In this document: positions 7,031-11,615 of the stretch, piece by piece
How positions within the stretch are numbered: the first letter of the stretch is position 1
Layout: each line of letters starts with the position of its first letter
Assembly: GCA_044426235.1 (NCBI GenBank)
Contig: JAWXUS010000037.1
Span: forward strand, 1 to 11,615
Direction: 5' to 3'
DNA length: 11,615 bases
Origin: JAGHEK01 sp044426235
GTDB taxonomy: Bacteria; Bacillota; Clostridia; Peptostreptococcales; Peptostreptococcaceae
The notes under the pieces: model-generated
Database searches by the model: none
What the model was told of the DNA's origin: nothing
Seen by the model: the letters and a program-made list of their open reading frames with translations, nothing else
Program-made: the position numbers and the translations under genes

Positions 7031-7801
7031 ATGCTTTTAGTATTTGACGTTGGAAATACCAATATGGTACTTGGTATATACGAAGGTGAAAAATTAATAA
7101 ATCATTGGAGAATAGGAACAGATAGAAATAAAACTTCAGATGAGTATGCAATATTAATTACTAGCCTATTTATTAGTTCCAATATAGAGATGAAAAATAT
7201 AGATAATATAATAATATCATCGGTAGTACCAAATGTAATGCATTCTCTTGAGAATTTTTGCTTGAAATATTGTGATATAAATCCACTTGTTGTTGGTCCT
7301 GGAATAAAGACTGGCCTAAACATAAAATATGATAATCCAAAGCAAGTAGGAGCAGATAGAATAGTAAATGCAGTAGCAGGAATTGAAAAATATAAGTATC
7401 CACTTATAATAGTTGATTTTGGAACTGCAACTACATTTTGTGTAGTTTCTGAAAATGGAGATTACTTAGGTGGAACGATTTCACCAGGAATAAAAATATC
7501 TAGTGATGCACTATTTGAAAGAGCATCAAAACTTCCAAGAATAGAACTTGTAAAACCTGGTATGACAATTTGTAAAAACACAGTTTCTGCGATGCAATCA
7601 GGTATAATATATGGTTACGTTGGACTTGTTGAAAAAATAGTTTCAATGATAAAGGAAGAATTTAATCAACTAAATGCAAAAGTAATTGCAACAGGAGGAT
7701 TATCAACACTTATTGCATCAGAAACTGATTCAATAGATATTGTAGATAGATTTCTAACACTTGATGGACTTAGAATAATATATGATAAAAACAAAGAATA
7801 G
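7031..7801 (+). CDS. coaX: Type III pantothenate kinase
   Basis: Catalyses ATP-dependent phosphorylation of pantothenate, the first committed step of coenzyme A synthesis, in the cytoplasm. It belongs to the ASKHA fold superfamily. The phosphate-binding loop DVGNTN is at 6-11, GADR at 107-110, DFGTATT at 129-135, GGTISPGI at 147-154 and TGGL at 221-224. The length of 256 residues is normal, and all the hallmark motifs of the type III enzyme are present; this class is not feedback-inhibited by CoA and needs a monovalent cation. ATG 7031 lies three bases after the panT stop with a modest AAAGGA as ribosome binding site, so expression is probably coupled to panT. The two together form an import-and-trap module for the vitamin. 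A terminator starts on the last base of the stop codon. Confidence 0.96.
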   Translation: MLLVFDVGNTNMVLGIYEGEKLINHWRIGTDRNKTSDEYAILITSLFISSNIEMKNIDNIIISSVVPNVMHSLENFCLKYCDINPLVVGPGIKTGLNIKYDNPKQVGADRIVNAVAGIEKYKYPLIIVDFGTATTFCVVSENGDYLGGTISPGIKISSDALFERASKLPRIELVKPGMTICKNTVSAMQSGIIYGYVGLVEKIVSMIKEEFNQLNAKVIATGGLSTLIASETDSIDIVDRFLTLDGLRIIYDKNKE

Positions 7802-7826
7802 GAATTGGTGATCCAATTCCTTTTTT
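7801..7826 (+). terminator. Intrinsic terminator after coaX
   Basis: GGAATTGG at 7801-7808, loop TGAT, CCAATTCC at 7813-7820, then six T at 7821-7826. The first G of the stem is the last base of the coaX stop codon TAG. A terminating ribosome would cover the stem, so coaX translation could influence its folding. dusB starts only 16 bases after the T-run. Confidence 0.92.
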
Positions 7827-7842
7827 GAATAGGAGTTAAATT

Positions 7843-8811
7843 ATGAAGATTGGAAATATAGAAATAAATAGCAATGCATTTTTATCACCAATGGCAGGAG
7901 TTACAGATCTTCCGTTTAGATTAATATGTAAAGAAAAGGGGTGTGGAATGCTTTATACAGAAATGATAAATGCAAAAGCACTTTGTTATGATGATGAAAA
8001 TACTAAGAAAATGCTTAAAATAAAGTTAGAAGAACATCCAGTAGCAGTTCAAATATTTGGATCAGATCCAGAATTTATGGGAAAAGCAGCAAGTATAATG
8101 AATGAATATAATAATGAAATATTAGATATAAATATGGGTTGTCCTGCACCAAAAGTAATTAAAAATGGAGATGGGTCTGCACTTATGAAAAATCCAAAAC
8201 TTGCAGAACAAGTTTTAAGTGCAGTAGTTAAAAACTCAATAAAGCCCGTTACTCTTAAAATAAGAAAAGGGTGGGACGACCAAAGTGTTAATGCAGTAGA
8301 AATTGCAAAAATTGCAGAGGCTTGTGGAATTAGTGCTATTGCAATTCATGGAAGAACTAGAGAACAGTTTTATTCAGGAACTGCAGATTGGGATATAATA
8401 AGACAAATAAAAGAAACTATAAATATACCAGTTATCGGTAATGGAGATGTTTTTGAAGTTCAAGATGCTAAAAGATTACTAGAAACCACAAATTGCGATG
8501 CAATATTAATTGGTAGAGGATCACAAGGTAATCCATGGATATTTAAAAGAGTAGATCATTATATAAGAACTGGTGAAATACTTCCAGAGCCAACACTTGA
8601 AGAAAAAGTTAATACAGCTAAGGAACATATGAGCCTTGCAATTGAAGAACACGGAGAATACATTGCAGTAAGAGAGATGAGAAAACACTTAGGATGGTAT
8701 CTAAAAGGGCTTAAGAGTTCTGCAAAAGTTAGAGATGAAATAAATAAAATCGAGAATTATGAAGATGTTATAAAGAGATTAGACAATTATTTATATGAAG
8801 TAAATAGTTAG
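7843..8811 (+). CDS. dusB: tRNA-dihydrouridine synthase, DusB type
   Basis: FMN- and NADPH-dependent reductase that converts specific uridines of tRNA to dihydrouridine. The TIM-barrel part opens with FLSPMAGVTDLPFR (13-26, the FMN-binding start) and carries NMGCPAPKV at 97-105, where C100 is the catalytic acid. IHGRTREQFYSGTADW, PVIGNGDV and GRGSQGNPWIF (from 224) supply further FMN and tRNA contacts, and a short helical C-terminal domain follows. At 322 residues it is full length. ATG 7843 has AGGAG at 7831-7835, seven bases upstream. The gene lies just behind the coaX terminator with no visible promoter of its own, so it may depend on read-through or on a promoter inside coaX. No terminator follows; the greA promoter starts 29 bases after the stop. 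Confidence 0.95.
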   Translation: MKIGNIEINSNAFLSPMAGVTDLPFRLICKEKGCGMLYTEMINAKALCYDDENTKKMLKIKLEEHPVAVQIFGSDPEFMGKAASIMNEYNNEILDINMGCPAPKVIKNGDGSALMKNPKLAEQVLSAVVKNSIKPVTLKIRKGWDDQSVNAVEIAKIAEACGISAIAIHGRTREQFYSGTADWDIIRQIKETINIPVIGNGDVFEVQDAKRLLETTNCDAILIGRGSQGNPWIFKRVDHYIRTGEILPEPTLEEKVNTAKEHMSLAIEEHGEYIAVREMRKHLGWYLKGLKSSAKVRDEINKIENYEDVIKRLDNYLYEVNS

Positions 8812-8840
8812 AATCTTAGATTATAACAACGGTGCGCATC

Positions 8841-8869
8841 TTGACATAATACTTATAGTAACTTATAAT
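8841..8869 (+). promoter_or_regulatory. Promoter of greA-lysS
   Basis: TTGACA at 8841-8846, exactly 17 bases, TATAAT at 8864-8869: a perfect-consensus sigma-A promoter. Transcription should start near 8876, leaving a leader of about 60 bases. A 34-base stretch beginning at the -35 box matches the region upstream of tilS at 28 positions without gaps. Confidence 0.9.
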
Positions 8870-8937
8870 ATAGCGCATAATATAAGCAAATTTAAAGTAC
8901 ATTTTATAATAAATTATAGAAGGAGTTGTAGGGGTTT

Positions 8938-9417
8938 ATGGAAGATAAAAAAGAAATATTATTAACACAAGAAGGATATCAAAAATTAGAAGATGAGTTA
9001 GAGCTTTTAAGAACGGTTAGAAGAAGAGAAGTTGCGGATAGAATAAAGGTGGCTATATCTTTTGGAGATATATCTGAAAATGCTGAATATGATGAAGCTA
9101 AGAACGAACAAGCGCAAGTTGAAGAGAGAATATTAAAACTTGAATCTATGATAAGAAGAGCAGTTATAATAGATGAAAGTAAAATAGATGTAAATGTTGT
9201 AACTATAGGATCAATAGTTAAAGTATTTGATGTTGAATTTGATGAGGAAGTAGAATACACAATAGTAGGTTCTGCAGAAGCTGATCCTTATGAAGGTAAG
9301 ATATCAAATGAATCACCAGTTGGAAGTGCACTTTTAGGAAGAGTAGTTGGAGATACTGTTGATGTTAATGTTCCAGATGGAGAGAGTCAATTTAAAATAT
9401 TAGAAATTAGAAGATAG
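8938..9417 (+). CDS. greA: Transcription elongation factor GreA
   Basis: Binds in the secondary channel of RNA polymerase and stimulates cleavage of backtracked RNA, restarting arrested complexes. The 159-residue protein has the N-terminal antiparallel coiled coil (about residues 8-75) with the acidic tip GDISENAEYDEAK at 43-55. D44 and E47 correspond to the metal-binding tip residues of GreA. A C-terminal FKBP-like domain follows, with the family signature SPVGSALLGRVVGDTV. ATG 8938 is the only possible start, since a stop lies three codons upstream in frame. The best ribosome binding site, AGGAG at 8921-8925, is 12 bases away, which is longer than usual, while GGGG at 8931-8934 is closer but poor. 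It starts the greA-lysS operon; its stop codon lies next to the lysS ribosome binding site. Confidence 0.96.
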   Translation: MEDKKEILLTQEGYQKLEDELELLRTVRRREVADRIKVAISFGDISENAEYDEAKNEQAQVEERILKLESMIRRAVIIDESKIDVNVVTIGSIVKVFDVEFDEEVEYTIVGSAEADPYEGKISNESPVGSALLGRVVGDTVDVNVPDGESQFKILEIRR

Positions 9418-9431
9418 ACGGAGGAAAACTA

Positions 9432-10943
9432 ATGAATAACGATCAAGTTAATAATCAAGAAGAACTTAGCGAAGTTTTACAAGTTAGAAGAGATAAATTA
9501 GCTAAACTTCAAGAAATGGGAAAAGATCCATTCCAAGTTAGTAGATATGATAGAACTTCTAACTCAGTAGAAATAAAAAGTGATTTTGAAAACTTTGAAG
9601 GAAAAGTAGTAAAAATTGCAGGACGTATAATGAGTAAAAGAATTCAAGGTAAAGCTGGATTTATAGATATCCAAGATCAAGAAGGAAGAATTCAGTGCTA
9701 CGTTAGAAAAGATAGATTAGATGAAGAGAGTTATTCTTTATTTCAAACTTATGATATAGGAGATATTATAGGACTTGAAGGAGAAGTATTTAAAACTCAA
9801 AAAGAAGAAATATCAGTAAAAGCAAATGATGTTGTTTTACTTACAAAATCACTTCAAATATTACCAGAGAAGTATCATGGATTAAAAGATCAAGATTTAA
9901 GATATAGACAAAGATATGTTGATTTAATAGTTAATCCAGAAGTTAAAGATGCATTTTTAACTAGAACTAAAGCTATGAAAGCATTAAGAAGATACTTAGA
10001 TGAAAGAGGATTCTTAGAAGTTGAAACTCCAATATTAAATACTAGTGTTGGTGGAGCAAATGCTAAGCCATTCGTTACTCATCATAATACTTTAGATATA
10101 CCAATGTATATGAGAATAGCAAATGAACTTTACTTAAAAAGATTAATAGTAGGTGGATTTGATAAAGTGTATGAAATGGGAAGAATGTTTAGAAATGAAG
10201 GAATGTCTATAAAGCATAACCCAGAATATACTGCAATAGAGCTTTATCAAGCATATGCAGATTACACTGATATGATGGAAATCACAGAAAATGTAATAGC
10301 ACATATGGCTGAAGAAGCTACTGGAAGTATGAAAGTAAATTATCAAGGAACAGAAATAGATTTTACTCCTCCTTGGAGAAGAATGTCTATGGAAGACTGT
10401 GTAAAAGAATATGCAGGAGTAGATTTCTCAACTATAAATACAGACGAAGAAGCTTTAGCAGTAGCTAAAGAAAAAGGAATAGAAATAATTCCTGGAATGA
10501 GAAGAGGAGAAGTAATAAACTCTCTATTTGAAGAATTTGGAGAAGATAAATTAATTCAACCAACATTCATAACTCATCATCCAGTTGAAGTTTCTCCACT
10601 TGCAAAAAGAAATGTAGAAGATCCAAGAAAAACTGATAGATTTGAAGCTTTCGCTAATAAATGGGAACTTGCTAATGCATTCTCTGAATTAAATGATCCA
10701 ATAGATCAAAAAGAAAGATTTATGGATCAAGTTAGAAAGAAAGAAATGGGAGATGACGAAGCTTGTGATATGGATGATGATTTCATTAATGCACTTGAAG
10801 TAGGTCTTCCTCCAACAGGTGGACTTGGAATAGGAATAGATAGAGTAATGATGTTACTTACAAACTCTCCATCAATAAGAGATGTTATCTTATTCCCAAC
10901 AATGAAACCAATAGAAAAAGCAGTTACTAAAGAAGAAGAATAA
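9432..10943 (+). CDS. lysS: Lysyl-tRNA synthetase, class II
   Basis: Charges tRNA-Lys with lysine in the cytoplasm. The N-terminal OB-fold anticodon-binding domain occupies about residues 55-150 (KVVKIAGRIMSKRIQGKAGF). The class II catalytic domain follows: motif 1 around FLTRTKAMKALRRYLDERGF, motif 2 FRNEGMSIKHNPEYT from residue 253, and motif 3 GLGIGIDRVMM from residue 464. At 503 residues it is full length and lacks extra domains. The DPRKTDRFEAF segment near residue 400 is usual for the family. ATG 9432 has CGGAGG seven bases upstream, and the gap to greA is 14 bases, so both share the promoter at 8841. No T-box leader is seen, which fits a gene expressed constitutively from a strong promoter. 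A terminator follows the stop. Confidence 0.97.
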   Translation: MNNDQVNNQEELSEVLQVRRDKLAKLQEMGKDPFQVSRYDRTSNSVEIKSDFENFEGKVVKIAGRIMSKRIQGKAGFIDIQDQEGRIQCYVRKDRLDEESYSLFQTYDIGDIIGLEGEVFKTQKEEISVKANDVVLLTKSLQILPEKYHGLKDQDLRYRQRYVDLIVNPEVKDAFLTRTKAMKALRRYLDERGFLEVETPILNTSVGGANAKPFVTHHNTLDIPMYMRIANELYLKRLIVGGFDKVYEMGRMFRNEGMSIKHNPEYTAIELYQAYADYTDMMEITENVIAHMAEEATGSMKVNYQGTEIDFTPPWRRMSMEDCVKEYAGVDFSTINTDEEALAVAKEKGIEIIPGMRRGEVINSLFEEFGEDKLIQPTFITHHPVEVSPLAKRNVEDPRKTDRFEAFANKWELANAFSELNDPIDQKERFMDQVRKKEMGDDEACDMDDDFINALEVGLPPTGGLGIGIDRVMMLLTNSPSIRDVILFPTMKPIEKAVTKEEE

Positions 10944-10947
10944 AAAT

Positions 10948-10969
10948 AGTCCCTTTTGGGGCTTTTTTT
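10948..10969 (+). terminator. Intrinsic terminator after lysS
   Basis: AGTCCC at 10948-10953, loop TTTT, GGGGCT at 10958-10963 (one G-T pair), then a run of T to 10969. The stem is short but GC-rich for this genome and lies five bases after the lysS stop. Confidence 0.85.
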
Positions 10970-11103
10970 ATTTGTTATAAAACAACTATAAATAATATAT
11001 TTTGATAACTTAAAATAGGTATAAATATTTTATATAGTAGAAATATATATTAAGATGTTATTTTTTAAAGTAATTTATAAAAATAAAGTTCAAGGAATAT
11101 AGA

Positions 11104-11123
11104 AATAAGTATAAGAACTTATT
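11104..11123. repeat. Inverted repeat upstream of the small membrane-protein gene
   Basis: AATAAGT at 11104-11110 and ACTTATT at 11117-11123 form a perfect seven-base dyad with a six-base spacer, 38 bases before the proposed ATG. It could be an operator or mere AT-rich coincidence. The rest of the 10970-11161 gap is very AT-rich. The only promoter-like string I see there is TAAAAT at 11011-11016, in the context ATAACTTAAAATAG, which resembles the tilS and greA -10 regions but lacks a convincing -35 box. Confidence 0.25.
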
Positions 11124-11161
11124 AATATGAGTATTAAACTATTTATATGGGGAGAGTTTTT

Positions 11162-11341
11162 ATGTTTAAAATATTTGATATTATTTGTTTTGGATCGTTT
11201 ATGTTTTTATTTGGAGAAATTTTATATTTTTTTTGTAAAGATACGTTTATAGTATGTAATAAAAGCATAAAAGAAAATAACCTTAAATGTGATAGAAAAG
11301 ATGCTTATGATGAATATAAAAAATTAAAAAAAATAATTTAA
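11162..11341 (+). CDS. Small putative membrane protein, unidentified
   Basis: I do not recognise this 59-residue protein. It begins MFKIFDIICFGSFMFLFGE and has one hydrophobic segment at about residues 4-25, followed by a charged, lysine-rich tail ending YDEYKKLKKII. This suggests a single-pass membrane peptide, probably with the basic tail on the cytoplasmic side. It has four cysteines (9, 25, 32, 43) and a glutamate inside the hydrophobic segment. I chose ATG 11162 because GGGGAG at 11149-11154 lies seven bases upstream; the earlier in-frame ATG at 11147 overlaps that site and would add five residues (MGRVF). The gene sits alone between the lysS terminator and the rRNA promoters, and its stop is only seven bases before the -35 box of rRNA P1. 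No clear promoter or terminator of its own is visible. It could be a chance reading frame in AT-rich DNA. Confidence 0.5.
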   Translation: MFKIFDIICFGSFMFLFGEILYFFCKDTFIVCNKSIKENNLKCDRKDAYDEYKKLKKII

Positions 11342-11348
11342 AAAAGTA

Positions 11349-11377
11349 TTGACTTTATAAATTAAATTTGATATATT
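11349..11377 (+). promoter_or_regulatory. rRNA operon promoter P1
   Basis: TTGACT at 11349-11354, 17-base spacer, TATATT at 11372-11377. An A-rich stretch just upstream (AAAAAAGTA) may act as an UP element and runs into the end of the small open reading frame. The expected first transcribed bases are GTCGA at 11385, seven bases after the -10 box. Confidence 0.75.
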
Positions 11378-11403
11378 ATTACTTGTCGATAAGACGAAAC
11401 AAA

Positions 11404-11421
11404 ATTTAAAATCTTTTAAAT
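11404..11421. repeat. AT-only dyad between the rRNA promoters
   Basis: ATTTAAAA at 11404-11411 and TTTTAAAT at 11414-11421 are perfect inverted copies with a TC centre. The site lies in the P1 transcript and upstream of P2. Base composition makes such dyads common here, so significance is doubtful. Confidence 0.25.
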
Positions 11422-11452
11422 AAAAAAGAAATTAAATAAAATTAAAAAAGTG

Positions 11453-11481
11453 TTGACAGACAAAACTTAGTATGGTAATAT
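11453..11481 (+). promoter_or_regulatory. rRNA operon promoter P2
   Basis: TTGACA at 11453-11458, 17-base spacer, TAATAT at 11476-11481 with TGG before it as an extended -10. The preceding 50 bases (11400-11452) are almost all A and T, with A-runs that fit UP elements. The expected transcript start is GTCGA at 11489, exactly as far from the -35 box as in P1. It lies 104 bases downstream of P1. Confidence 0.88.
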
Positions 11482-11506
11482 TAATAGAGTCGAGAGACAC
11501 ACAAAA

Positions 11507-11527
11507 TGAACTTTGAAAATTAAACAG
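11507..11527 (+). promoter_or_regulatory. boxA-like antitermination element in the rRNA leader
   Basis: The core CTTTGAAAATTAAACAG at 11511-11527, preceded by TGAA, closely resembles the TGTTCTTTGAAAACTAAA element of Bacillus rRNA leaders, where the Nus factors assemble. Its position between the last promoter and 16S fits. Confidence 0.7.
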
Positions 11528-11564
11528 TAGGTTAAATAGAATTTTAAACACAAACAAACCAAGC

Positions 11565-11589
11565 CAGATATTCGAGTAACGAATTTCTG
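11565..11589 (+). other. Hairpin in the pre-16S leader
   Basis: CAGA-T-ATTCG at 11565-11574 pairs with CGAAT-T-TCTG at 11580-11589: nine base pairs with one T-T mismatch and an AGTAA loop. It lies 13 bases before the mature 16S 5' end and is probably part of the processing or folding leader of the 16S precursor. Confidence 0.55.
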
Positions 11590-11602
11590 AGAAGGTCAAC
11601 TT

Positions 11603-11615
11603 TTTATATGAGAGT
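11603..11615 (+). rRNA. 16S ribosomal RNA, first bases only
   Basis: The window ends in TTTATATGAGAGT, which matches the start of Firmicute 16S rRNA (the universal continuation would be TTGATCCTGGCTCAG). The placement is supported by the tandem strong promoters, A-rich upstream DNA and boxA-like element. The exact mature 5' end is uncertain by a few bases, and nearly all of the gene lies outside the window. Confidence 0.75.

Noticed and set aside
8812..8822. AATCT-T-AGATT after dusB as a terminator
   Set aside because: The stem is only five pairs, mostly A-T, with a one-base loop and no T-run after it.
1..11615. CRISPR arrays, tRNA genes, insertion sequences, phage or defence genes
   Set aside because: No direct-repeat arrays, no cloverleaf-like GTTCRA motifs, no transposase or integrase motifs and no composition break were seen; all large reading frames are housekeeping genes.

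Overview
The window is an AT-rich (roughly 30% GC by eye), gene-dense piece of a chromosome with every gene on the + strand. Family content, codon use dominated by A/T-ending codons, strong AGGAGG-type ribosome binding sites and a monofunctional biotin ligase next to a type III pantothenate kinase all point to a low-GC Firmicute of class Clostridia. The run coaX - dusB - greA - lysS - rRNA operon resembles what I remember of the Peptostreptococcaceae (Clostridioides and relatives). That assignment is inference, not a database result. I see no phage, insertion sequence, CRISPR array, defence genes or other accessory cargo.

Layout. (1) 1-1022: the 3' part of murI (glutamate racemase, cell wall) followed by a DUF1934 gene, closed by a strong terminator at 1032. 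(2) 1069-4579: a promoter, then tilS (lysidine in tRNA-Ile) and ftsH (membrane AAA+ protease), closed by a terminator at 4546. The hpt gene that usually lies between tilS and ftsH is absent. (3) 4603-6299: birA and a P1/S58 (DmpA-like) peptidase, tightly coupled. (4) 6315-7826: a consensus promoter with a dyad in its spacer, an ECF transporter S component (probably PanT) and coaX, closed by a terminator that begins on the last base of the coaX stop codon. (5) 7843-8811: dusB. (6) 8841-10969: a perfect-consensus promoter, greA and lysS, then a terminator. (7) 11162-11341: a small putative membrane protein. (8) 11349-11615: two tandem rRNA promoters, the leader with a boxA-like element and a hairpin, and the first bases of 16S rRNA.

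How the genes fit together. Several serve translation (tilS, dusB, lysS, rRNA) and sit beside transcription factor greA and protein quality control (ftsH). panT and coaX form a vitamin-uptake and CoA-entry pair, and birA charges biotin-dependent enzymes. This is a housekeeping block. I did not find a convincing undescribed system. The points most worth a second look are regulatory: an apparent AUC start codon for panT where an ATG would be expected; a 34-base promoter sequence shared (28/34, ungapped) by tilS and greA; tandem rRNA promoters whose transcripts should start with the same GTCGA; and a 59-residue unidentified membrane protein directly in front of the rRNA operon.
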